Notes under the pieces: generated by a model
Databases searched by the model: none
Told to the model about the DNA's origin: nothing
The model's input: the letters and a program-made list of their open reading frames with translations, nothing else
Made by a program: the position numbers and the translations under genes
NCBI GenBank assembly: GCA_043228905.1
Contig: JBHGNT010000002.1
Location: 3,038,001 to 3,102,000, forward strand
Reading direction: 5' to 3'
DNA: 64,000 bases
DNA from: Azolla caroliniana
Taxonomy: Eukaryota > Polypodiophyta
In this document: positions 19,078 through 28,760 of the stretch, one piece after another
How the letters are laid out: every line of letters starts with the position of its first letter
How positions within the stretch are numbered: the first letter of the stretch is position 1

Positions 19078-22000
19078 TCATTCCTCGCCCGTCGGTTCTT
19101 CCTCGTTTTCGGATCGTTCGTCACTGCTGACTAGGAGAGCCGGGTCTGGCTCGTCGTCGTGTCGCTTCTTGAACGCTTTGATCCGCTTCCCTGCAACCGG
19201 TATCGCCATTCTCGTGCCGTCGAGTTCCGCCAGGTGATATGTCCCGTTGTCATTGGCACTCCGTACCACGTAAGGCCCGAACCACCTTCGTGCGAACTTC
19301 CGTGTAGCTCGGTGCTGGTTGTCGAGGCTGTTGTCGTAGACGAGCACCCAGTCACCTTCTTCGATTTTCTTCGGTCGGAGCCGGTGCGTTCGGTCGAACC
19401 TGGCTTTGTTCTTTGTCCTCGCCACCCGGAGCTTCTCCGCAGCCAGTTCCACGTCCTCCGGTCTCCGCTCGAGCTGTCGTATACGCGCGGCCAACAACTC
19501 CTCCCGGCTCATCTCGTCCCTCCAGTCGACCGTTGCCCACGAGGAGATCGTCCGTTCCATCGGCATGATCGGCTTCTGGCCGAACATGAGCTCCGTCGGC
19601 ATGTACCCGGTTACCGAACTGTGCGTGGTCCGGTCTGCCCACAAAGCATAAGGTAGCAGCCGCGGCCAGTTACCGACTCGGCCTCCGCATGCCCGAACCA
19701 ACGCCTTGACGATCGGCCTGTGTCCGCGCTCCACCTTTCCATTCGCCTCCGGATTGTACGCAGTGGTGAGCGAGAGCTTGACTCCCAGCCGGTCGAACAG
19801 CTCCGCGGCTTCTTCGGCGTCCAACTCCCCTCGGTCAGCCACGATCTTCCCGACGCACCTGTACCGGCATATCACGTCCTCGATTAGGAACCGACATACG
19901 GCCGCGGTCGTTTTGTTTGGAAGGGCCCGGCCTTCCACCTGGTTCGTCAGATCCTCCCGCGCTAGGACCAGGTTCCGCATCTGTCCTACCCCCATTGGCA
20001 TCGTCACCAGATCTACCATCCATTTGAAGTGGATGGTCGGAGGGTACGTAGGGTGAAGCTCGTCCCGGTGTCGGACCACGGAGTGCATCTGACAGCTCTC
20101 GCAAGTTGTCACGAATCGATGCACGTCCCGGTACAGTCCTGGCCACCAGTACTTCTCCTTTATCTTCTCGAACGTGGCCCAAGTTCCACGGTGTCCGGCC
20201 CAAGGGCTGTCGTGGTAGGCCGTCAGCAGCTCCTCCTGTTCTTCCTTCATCGCCACCACCCGGAGCGGAGCGCCGTCCCTCTTCTTCGGGTGCTTCCATA
20301 GATAGCCATCCCGGAGAAAGAACCGGTACGCTTTCTTCCGGATCCGGCTGGCCTCGTCTTTCGTCCATGACGCATCCGGCGCCATTGTCCTCAAGAACCC
20401 GCCGATCTGCAGCCACTCCCCGTCGTACTTTCTCGTGTCGAAGTCATTAAGCGTCGGAGTGCTCGTCCCGTCGGTTGTTACGTATGCTGCCTCGAAGAAG
20501 TCCACGTCGACCTCTTCGTCCTCCGAAACCATGCCGCCCTCGTCATCGAACCTCGCCCTCGAAAGCATGTCGGCCATGGCGTTGTCTTTCCCGGAAATGT
20601 GTCGTATTTCCGGGTCCAGGGACTTGATGTACGCTATCCACCTGAGCATTGCCAGGTCCGGCGTCGCGCATCCAGAAACCATGCCGAGAATCGGCATGCA
20701 ATCCGTCTCTATGATTACCTCTGTCCCGATCAGATAGTCCTTGTCGGCCTTCACCGCCGAAACGATACCCCAGAGTTCGCGTTTAACCTGGGCGTATCCT
20801 CGCTGCCGCTCACTGAGGACCTTCGCGCCGAATCGGATCGGAAACCGATTGCCGTCCTCGTCTTCTTGGTTGACGACCCACCCGATTCCAGTCGGACTCG
20901 TGTCAACCGTTATGTACACTGGGGTGCCCTTCCTGTAGACGGCCTTTCGGAGCGCCGGTGCTGCCGAAAGAGCCTCCTTCAGCTTCCGGACCGACTCCGT
21001 GTGCTTGTCTAGCCATTTGAATCTTCGCCCTTTCTTCAATAATCCGTACAGCGGCTCCGCGATGTGCGCGTAATGCGGGATCCATATGTGGTAGAAGGCG
21101 CATGCTCCCAAGAATCTTCGTACTTCCGTGACCGAGCTGCAATCGGGCTTCATCGCGGAGATGGCTTCTACCTTTGCCGGAGACGGTTTCCGGCCATATG
21201 GTCCACATAAATGTCCGACCACCATGATTTCCGACTGCCCGAAGGCTGACTTCTCCCCCGAGAAGGTGAGCCTCGCATCCTCTAGCCTTTGCAGCACCTT
21301 CTCGCAGTCGTCGATGTGCGTCATCACGAATCGCCGGCATCCGTCCGGCCCGATCGTCTCGTCCTTCTCTTCTACCGGGCATCCCTTGATCGGGATGTCG
21401 TCTAGAAACGGCATGGTGATGTCCGGGATGCAGTCCCTCAGCACCTTGTTCATTGCATTCACCATGTGGGCCACCGAGTTGGTCCCTCCTTGCGGCAGCG
21501 TACACATCCGCACTAGGCCGAGGGGAGTTCGCATCGTCGTAATGTCTCTGCTCTCCACGGCTAGCTGGAACTGGTCGTACCCTGAGTATAGATCACCGAC
21601 CGAGTAAATCGACCTTCCGGCGAAGGCCTCCGCGAACTCGTCTATGGTCGGTCCGATCCCTGCGTTCCGAATGGTTACTCTGTTGACCGGCTGCAGGTCC
21701 TGAATGAAGCGCAACGATCAGTTTTTCTTTGGTACGGTAAACCATCGGTTTGAATATGGGGCGCTCGACGGCTCGAGAATGCCCATATCAACTTTCTGCT
21801 TCAACAGCTCCATCAACTTCGGGATGTGAGCTCTGGGAACCGGAATTGGCTTGAGATTCCACGGTACATGCGGTACCGTGAATATCACCATTGGCTCTAC
21901 GATCGTCGGGTCTACGCACCCGATTTCCTCCGGTGAGAATGCGAAGGCTTTCCCGTGCCTTCCGAGCATTCTCCGAAACCGGTCTTCCTCCACCGGCAGT

Positions 22001-22560
22001 AGGAACCCGCCCCCACCGATCTTCAGCTCGCGGAGTGTTTCGTTGGTGAAGGTGTGTCCTATGCAGGCCGGATCTCGTAAGTTGGGGTCCGATGCAACCC
22101 CTTTGATTCGGGATTCGCTGCCCTCCGGTAAGGGCGCCGCAACTGGCCTCACCTTCCGGTCCACAGTCTTGTACTTGGTGCTAACTCGGGCCGTCCGTTC
22201 CGACTCGAGCCCTCGACCGAAGTCCGCGATGACTTCGTACATTTCTTCGGAACATACCGGTATCGTCCGGTCTTCGTTAAGGTCTTCTTCGACTACCTTC
22301 CCCAGCATTCCCAAGGTGTCGTCGAAGGAGACTGCCTCCACGGCTCCGTCGATTTCTTCGTCAGGGCCGAGAACTCCGCACGCCCGAAGTCTCCCCTCCG
22401 TCTTTGTTTTCTCTCGGCCGGCGATGCCGACCATCGTACATGCTCCGCTGTCGGAGAAGCAAAATTTCCTACCTATTGTACACGGTTTTATCGTACAGAT
22501 GTGGGGTTTTCCCGGAGCATCCGGACTGTCGCGGCCCCACGCCTTGGCAGTCCTCTCTAA
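19078..22560 (-). pseudogene. pol: Gypsy-1b ORF2: RT, RNase H, integrase with one nonsense codon
   Basis: Same layout as in Gypsy-1a, open from the -1 shift point at 22560; the first ATG is 22434. A single TGA at 21718-21720 falls between VPKKN and SLRFIQ in the RT, where Gypsy-1a has GGA. After it the frame continues to 19078 without interruption, giving complete RNase H, DD34E integrase and the C-terminal LAELDGT region. This copy shows the integrase region that is deleted in Gypsy-1a (VERGHRPIVKALVRACGGRV). It was probably functional until the nonsense change. Confidence 0.88.
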
Positions 22561-22566
22561 AAATCC
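22501..22566 (-). promoter_or_regulatory. Putative -1 frameshift cassette of Gypsy-1b
   Basis: Identical to the Gypsy-1a cassette: heptamer GGATTTT at 22566-22560, TAG at 22559-22557, the 6-nt spacer, and pseudoknot stems ending at 22501. Confidence 0.78.
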
Positions 22567-24683
22567 TCTCGGTTTTCGGAACCGAGGGAGTCGCGGTTAC
22601 GTTCGTGGTTCGGCCGTACCGTCAGAAACTGGACCGAATGGTGCCCGTCTTGGCTTTTGACCCTCGCGTAGGCCGAACCATTGTCCAGGACCTTGGTCTC
22701 CATTCGTGCCGCCGTGATGTACGGCTCTCCCAGTATGACCGGATGCGAAGACGTCTCCTGCACGAAGAAGTGCTGGTCAATCTCGACGTCGCCGATCTTG
22801 ACTCGCACATTCGGACAGGCCCCGTGCAGTTCCTCGGTGGCGCGCGTTGCTGCCCTTATTTTCCACCCGTGCTTGGTGTTGATCGGCCATTTGCCCTTCT
22901 TATAGAAGTCCATGGACATCAAATTGATCTCCGATCCGTGGTCCACCAAAGCTATCACCGGTTCCTGGACATCGCCGATCTTTACCGGGGTTTCCGTGGT
23001 CGCTCGGGCCCAGTGTGGTCTCGAATAGTGGCTTTCCGCCCACTCGTCTCCCAGCGCCATGTCGTCTAGGTGCGTCGTCCGCACTTCCACCGGTCTTTCC
23101 GGTTCTGTCTCCGTTGACAGCCTCTTCCGTTTCACCAAGTCCACGATGGAGTCGTGGAACTCCTTCTTGGCGATTCCCAGCACCTCTCGTAACGACAGCT
23201 CCACCTTGCTGTCGAGGATCCGTTCCTCCAGGACCTTTCGTAAGTCCGTGGTCCTTTCTATCTCCGTCCCCAGACGGTACCCGCCCTTCTGGGGTTTATC
23301 TTGCGTACCGGCCCCGCCGGCTTCGTCCCGTCGTGGCCCGGACCGGGTCTCGTATCGTTGTGAGGGCCCGATCGTCCCGGGTTTCCCCACCCGCTTCTCT
23401 TCTACCAGAGCCTCGTAGTTCTGGCAAGCGGCTTCCACGAAGCCCGTCTTTTCCTCGACCGGGTCGCTCCACCCGGTCATCTCCCGTACCCGTTTCTCCG
23501 CACGGTCCGATTCCTCCCTTTTAAGCCTTGCACCGGCAAGGCCTTCCAGCATCGTCGGCCAGAATCCGGCTTTGCTTTCCCTTCGGGCCTCGCCGCCCCC
23601 GACTCGAATGCCGGCCGACGCCGAGTAGTGGACGGTTTCCGCGTGTCGGGCCGCCGCCTCTTCCATCAACCTTTTCATACCACCTCGCCCGTCGTTTCAG
23701 CTCAGGGCCCTCCGGGTGTCGCTGGCATGCACCCGTCCTTCCCACAGGTACACCACCCTGTTCCTCAGCGCCTCCGCGAAGTCGCCGCAGTCCTTCCGAA
23801 TGTGGCCGACTTCATCGCACCACATGCACCTGTTTCCTGCCGCCGGCCGTCGGTCACGAGCCGGTTCGCCACCTTCCCTTCGGGCTTGCGCGATTTGGAG
23901 GTCCTTTATCGCCCTCGTCAATTCCTCCAGCGCCGCTCCTCCGGTTGAGCCTCTGACTGCGCCGGTCGAAGCCGAACCGGTTTCCAACCACTCTCGGGTC
24001 TCTTCCTTTCGCACCTGTGGCGCTGGTTCGAGCTTCCTTGCTGCGACCGAGCCCGACCCGGTTGCCCCGTTATCCGCCCATTCTCGCCGTTTGTCGAAAC
24101 GGCCACAGACTTTCTTGACAGCCGCCCAGTCGGTAGTGAGCCCGTCTTCGGTTTCCAGCAAGAGGCCCACTTGCTCCCGATCCCGCTCGTCGACCGACTT
24201 GACAAACAGCAAGACCCGGCTCGTGTCCAGGATGGTTCGGTCGAGCGCCGAAAGGCGCGCAAAGTTTTCCTCGAACTCCCGGAGGAGTGCCGACGCGTTT
24301 CTTCCCTTCCCCGGGGACTCCACCCATTCCATGAACCTTCGCTTCGAAAGCCAGAGCGCGTCGTCCAGCCCGTATTTCTCTAGGAGCCGACCTTCGAACT
24401 CCTCCCAGGTACGGCTCTCCGCCCGCACCTCGAGCACCTCCGCATGGATGCTCGGCATCGCCACTCGGGGAAATCCGGCAAGACGCCTTTCTTCCGGAAT
24501 GTCCCGCATCAGCATCTCTGCACCGTAGGACGCCAAATACTTCGTGGCATCCTTCCCATCGAACCGGCCGATCGTGCCGACGACCGCCTCAATAGCTCTG
24601 TCGAGGGCACCAGTGCCCTCGCGCGCGTTTACAATCCGATCCACGGCCGAAGCCATGGCCTCTGCAAGATCCGACCCCCTCAT
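22557..24683 (-). pseudogene. gag-pro: Gypsy-1b ORF1: Gag plus protease, one in-frame TGA
   Basis: From ATG 24683 the Gag frame runs through the CMWCDEVGHIRKDC knuckle to a TGA at 23697-23699, the same position as in Gypsy-1a. Beyond it the frame is open to the GAT TTT TAG shift site, covering the LREVLGIAKKEFHD segment and the DHG protease (22935-22943). Gypsy-2 has no stop at this position, so the TGA is most simply an inherited CGA-to-TGA change, although it lies neatly between Gag and protease. Confidence 0.85.
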
Positions 24684-24705
24684 CTTCTGCTCTTCTGCCG
24701 CCTCC

Positions 24706-24723
24706 TTCACGTCGGGTTCACCA
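24706..24723 (-). other. Primer binding site of Gypsy-1b
   Basis: Reverse complement reads TGGTGAACCCGACGTGAA, three bases from the 5' LTR, as in Gypsy-1a. Confidence 0.8.
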
Positions 24724-24726
24724 AGA

Positions 24727-25507
24727 TGTCAAGATATTATGCAAGTGCGTGTGGAAACGAGGCGGGACCGCGGGGGTCTCGAACCAAAGAGCAAGCGAGG
24801 GAGGAGAAAGAGAGAGAACCGGCTACGCAGGACCGGGGATACACAGGGACACGGCCCTTCAGCACGGAGAACGCGAACAGACACCGACACAGACAGATGC
24901 GAATGACTAAATATGTATATCAACAAAAATGGCCAACACGACTACAACCCTCGATGGGGCACAGGCTGGTTACAACCGGACAGGCCGACGAACAGATGCC
25001 GATGCCTGTTCGCTTCGACGCCAAAGGGGCGGCAGGTCGGAGGTGCTGCCGGAAGCACTCGGGCATTCCTCGAAACAGCGCGAGCCTCCTCGGGACCCTG
25101 CACAGAAAGCTATGGAGCTCAAGAAGGAAGGGAACAGAGAGAGAAGCATCCAGAAACGGTCCGACAGCACTTCTTCCTCTCTGCGCCAGATCCCTGCAAC
25201 AGCTCTTTCCTGCTCCTTATATAGGCCAACGAGCAGGCCGTCATGTCAGCTTTATTCCCTGTCCCTTTTGAACAGGAATCCGCTCCGTTCTTCACGCATC
25301 CACCGCCGACTCGTACAGTTCATTAGCACGCGCGCGCGACCGAAAAGACTGTTCGCGCGGTCTTTGTCTCCACTTGTGCTAGGGCCCGTTCCTGCCGATT
25401 ATCCTCCTAATTCGCTTCTATGTACAACTTGGAGCGTGCGCGCGTGAAGAACCGGTTCCCACGCCTTGGTGCGCCGATTCCGCTTATGGACGGTTTTCTT
25501 CACGACA
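24727..25507 (-). repeat. Gypsy-1b 5' LTR
   Basis: 781 bp, complete, with TTATATA (TATA on the minus strand) at 25217-25223. It is followed at 25508 by Copia-3 integrase sequence. Confidence 0.92.
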
Positions 25508-25817
25508 CCGTGAAATCGTCCGAGAAGTACTCCTTGCGGCCATCCGATCGAAGACAACGTACATGTCGGCCTGTGGCTTTCTCGATTTCATTCTTGAATT
25601 TTTGGAAGTGTCCAAACACTTCGCTCTTTTGCCGCATCGGGTAGATCCAAGTGTGTCTGGAGAAGTTGTCGATGAAGAGCACGTAATATCGGCATCCGCC
25701 GAATGTAGCTGTCTGTGCCGGTCCCCATATGTCGGAATGGACTATGTCAAGTAGACCTTTGCTCACGTTCCACTCTTTCGGGAATGGGTGTCGGTGTTGC
25801 TTGCTGAATTGGTACGC
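25508..25817 (-). pseudogene. Copia-3 integrase N-terminal piece
   Basis: Encodes the start of the copia integrase core (IVHSDIWGPAQTATFGG, FIDNFSRHTW, CLRSDG). It is bounded by Gypsy-1b on the left, after the Copia-3 codons for DDFT, and by Gypsy-2 on the right. Both D residues of the catalytic triad are here; the E lies in the inverted piece at 18574. Confidence 0.88.
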
Positions 25818-25901
25818 TGTCGTAGTGTAGGTTGCACACTATGTGGAAATTATATTTTTGTCCCTCCGGATAGAGAATGGAGTGCTCGGTGAGAACCGGA
25901 A

Positions 25902-25970
25902 GAAAACGGCATACCGACAAGGAGGAAAACGGCATACCGGCAAGGAAGAAAACGGCATACCGGCAAGGAA
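25902..25970 (+). repeat. 23-bp minisatellite in Gypsy-2 5' LTR (3 units)
   Basis: GAAAACGGCATACCGGCAAG-type units start at 25902, 25925 and 25948. The 3' LTR has a single unit (about 32380-32402). Confidence 0.85.
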
Positions 25971-26341
25971 GAGCCGGATAAAGAGACATAAATGTAAAAA
26001 AGAAGAAGAAGGAAATACTCACTACTGCGCAGGGCGTGGTTTGAACTCTGCACCTCCACGTTGGCAAACCCCAACCTTACCATTACATTAACCTATCTTA
26101 AGTGTTTTAAATATAGATTTAATACGTATAAGACCTTTATTTATGCATACCTTTATTAAAAGGTAAATCGTGTATTTTTTTAATATATGAAAAAGAAAAC
26201 ACGAGACACTAAAAATAACTCATGCACATCTAGCGTGCATGAGCCCTATACTTAGGAAATAAAAAAGCATCACATGCACATTTAGTGGACATGAACACTT
26301 TTTGTAAAAAAAAAGCATGAAGCCATGCTTAGCTCTTCCTT

Positions 26342-26353
26342 CCTTATATAAGG
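26342..26353 (+). promoter_or_regulatory. Palindromic TATA box of Gypsy-2 LTR
   Basis: CCTTATATAAGG is a perfect 12-bp palindrome containing TATATAA; it recurs in the 3' LTR near 32775-32786. Confidence 0.6.
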
Positions 26354-26632
26354 AGGAGAGAAATATATAAAGGGTTGTTGATTATTTGGATTAAGAATTA
26401 ATCAATACAAAAATTATTCGTAGGATTCACGATTTATACATCTACTTCTCTCTTAACACCCTAAGTACCAATTAATATAGTATACTCGTGTGATTCACGA
26501 GTTTCTTATCTTTCTCTTTGCTATTTACTCATAATTAATCTCTATCTCACGATCTTCTTTCTCCTAGTCCAAGACCTCTGTGGTTCCCACCCGACTCACG
26601 CAACGATCCGGAGCCGAAAGGCACGACACAGT

Positions 26633-26650
26633 TGGTGAACCCGACGTGAA
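26633..26650 (+). other. Primer binding site of Gypsy-2
   Basis: TGGTGAACCCGACGTGAA, four bases after the LTR, identical to that of Gypsy-1 although the LTRs themselves are unrelated along most of their length. Confidence 0.8.
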
Positions 26651-26666
26651 GACGGGTGGCAAGGAG

Positions 26667-28706
26667 ATGGAGGCTCAACAAGCTAACAATATGATGGCGA
26701 TGTTCGAACGGATGCTTCAAGAACAACGCACGATGTCGGAGATTTCGGCATCAGTAGAGCGGCTCGTGCAACGCAACGGGCAATTTAATGGTAAGGATGT
26801 GTCGCGATATTTGCAGGACTACAAGGCGGAGATGCTCCGGTGCCGGGCTTCGGAAGGACTGCAAGTGACATCCTTTAACCGGGTGGCGACCGACGGGCTT
26901 CAAGGGAGTATCCACAGGTTGCAACAACAAAATCCGACGTGGGAAGCATTCGAAGAGGCGTTAAAGACCACGTTTGCCATCGAGGACTCCTCCAAGGCAA
27001 CGCGGAGGGGATTCGAGGATTGGGTGGAAACGTCAGGTAAGGGGCTGAAGGTCCTCGAAGTGTTTTCGACATTCGAAAGTCGGTTCGGGAGGTTGTCCGC
27101 GAGAGATCAAACTATTCTTGCACCGGACAAAGTCATCATGTTTTTGCGAGCTGTGGACGTCCGGGACCGGAAAGATCTCGGAGTGCTTCTTGAGGACACG
27201 ACCACCGAAAGCGGCCTCACCGAAACATGGGAAAGCGTGCGGGATATCGTCGCGCGGTACACGAAGAGGGGGCAATGGCTTGCCAACGAAGAAAAGAAGG
27301 TTTCGGAACCGATTCCGAAACCGTGAACGGGACTGGAAGACCATCAACCGAGGGCTCGGGAGATTACGGCCGAGAAGGGAGTCGACGCGTCTACGGTGGA
27401 GCAGCTGCTGAAGGAGATGGAGAATCTAAAGATCGCGATGGTGAAGAAGTCGGATGACCGCCCCACAAGCTCCAAATATATGGATCGACGGTGCATATGG
27501 TGCGATAGCGCCGAACACGATCGGAGGGATTGCGACGACCATAAGGAGGCGCTACGACGGGATCTCATCTACTACGAGGGAAACCGGATTCATTCGATGG
27601 ACTCTCGGAAGCCACTCCGACCGAACTTCCGGAAAGGCGGCATGAAGAAGGTGCTCGAGGAGGAGTTAGCGGCAAGAAGCAACTATGCGACAACCGCGGG
27701 AATATGTGTCGGGGAGTCAACGGGAGCGAAGGCGTCTTTCTGGCCGGAGGTGCTAGGAAACACTGAGAAAACCGACTCCAACGATATCCGAAACACCGCG
27801 GAAGGCGTCCGGGAAGCTACGGGATGGGAGTGCCCTGTCGACAAGAATAGCATATACGCCCTGTGTCAATTACATGAGGTGTATGTGGACGAGAAACGAC
27901 GGCGCACGGAGGATGCGGCCGGACCATCGAAGATACCGGAAAGCTGGAACTCCGGAGGTAAGGGAAAAGAAAAGGCGACTCCGGCATTCAAGCTCGCCTC
28001 GGACATAGAACAACAAACCGACTTGAAAAGAGTGTTCGAGGAAAGAATCTTGGATAGCCGGGTAGATTTTTCGCTGCGGGAACTACTCGGAATAGCGAAG
28101 AAGGAGTTTCACGATCTTCTCGTGGATCTCGTGAAAAGGAAGAGACAAAGTACGGAGGAAAATGCTCCAAGGGTGAATGCAAATACCGTTTCAATGAACG
28201 ACACCGAAGTGGAAGGCGAAATTCCAAACTCCCACTATACAAGGCCACACTGGGCACGTGCGACTACGGAGACTCCGGTCCGAATCGGCAACATCAAAGA
28301 ACCCGTGCTAGCATTGATTGATCACGGATCGGAGATCAACTTGATGTCCAAGGAGTTCTACCGAAAGGAGAAGTGGCCTATAAACACCAACCATGGATGG
28401 AAGATTCGGGCAGCCACGAAAACGACAGAAGACCTATTTGCGGCTTGTCCGGATGTGATGGTAAAGATCGGGGATGTCGAAATTGACCAAAATTTCTTTG
28501 TGCAGGATGAGGTTTCACATTCTGTCATCCTCGGCCAACCCTTTATCACGGCTTCACGGATGGAGACGAAGGTGCTCGATAGTGGTGCGGCTTTTGCGCG
28601 AATTCGGAGCCAAAACGGAGGGAAATCCGTCCAATTCCTAACGGTGCCGGCAAATCACGAAAGGAACAAGAGGTAACTCTTGTCCCAAGTGAGAATGGAT
28701 TTTTAA
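26667..28706 (+). pseudogene. gag-pro: Gypsy-2 ORF1: Gag plus protease with two premature stops
   Basis: ATG 26667 opens a Gag related to that of Gypsy-1 (FNGKDVSRYLQDYKAEM). A TGA at 27324-27326 interrupts it before the knuckle CIWCDSAEHDRRDC (27492). The same frame then covers LRELLGIAKKEFHDLLVDL and the protease ALIDHGSEINLMS (DHG at 28320-28328). A TAA at 28674-28676 lies ten codons before the expected end; beyond it the frame reaches GAT TTT TAA (28698-28706), aligned with the Gypsy-1 shift site. The positions of the two stops differ from those in Gypsy-1, so they look like independent decay. Confidence 0.85.
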
Positions 28707-28760
28707 AGCGGACTGTTGCGGAGTGGGGAAGTGATAGTCCGAGAAGCCCTGATACCCCAC
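28697..28760 (+). promoter_or_regulatory. Putative -1 frameshift cassette of Gypsy-2
   Basis: Heptamer GGATTTT (28697-28703) followed by TAA. A 6-nt spacer precedes GGACTG (28710-28715). Then loop of 7, GTGGGG (28723-28728), loop of 6, TAGTCC (28735-28740), loop of 14, CCCCAC (28755-28760). Stem 1 keeps six pairs because C-to-T gives a G-U pair. Spacer and the first two loop lengths are identical to Gypsy-1, while loop sequences differ. The -1 frame is open from 28703 into pol. Confidence 0.8.

Larger units (their letters stand above)
18747..25507 (-). mobile_element. Gypsy-1b: near-identical, inverted partner of Gypsy-1a
   Basis: Minus strand, with a complete 5' LTR (24727-25507) and a 3' LTR truncated to about its first 260 bp (18747-19006). 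About 15 amino-acid differences separate its ORFs from Gypsy-1a. Its integrase lacks the 26-nt deletion, but its RT has a GGA-to-TGA stop (21718-21720). The flank on the 5' side is CCGT (ACGG on the minus strand), and the matching ACGG lies at 18574-18577, now inverted. With Gypsy-1a it forms a 6.8-kb-arm inverted repeat. Confidence 0.92.
25818..26628 (+). repeat. Gypsy-2 5' LTR
   Basis: TGTCGTAGTG...GGCACGACA, 811 bp. It is 45 bp longer than the 3' copy, mainly because of two extra 23-bp units. Confidence 0.93.

Noticed and set aside
23716-24528. Long antisense frame (270 codons) over the Gypsy-1b gag, mirrored at 12421-13233 in Gypsy-1a
   Set aside because: It exists because the GC-rich gag codons leave the opposite strand free of stops. 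The same shadow appears in both copies and has a Ser/Arg/Pro-rich composition.
27324-27326. TGA in Gypsy-2 gag as a programmed readthrough stop
   Set aside because: Its position (before the knuckle) differs from the TGA in Gypsy-1 and it looks like a CGA-to-TGA change, so decay is the simpler explanation.
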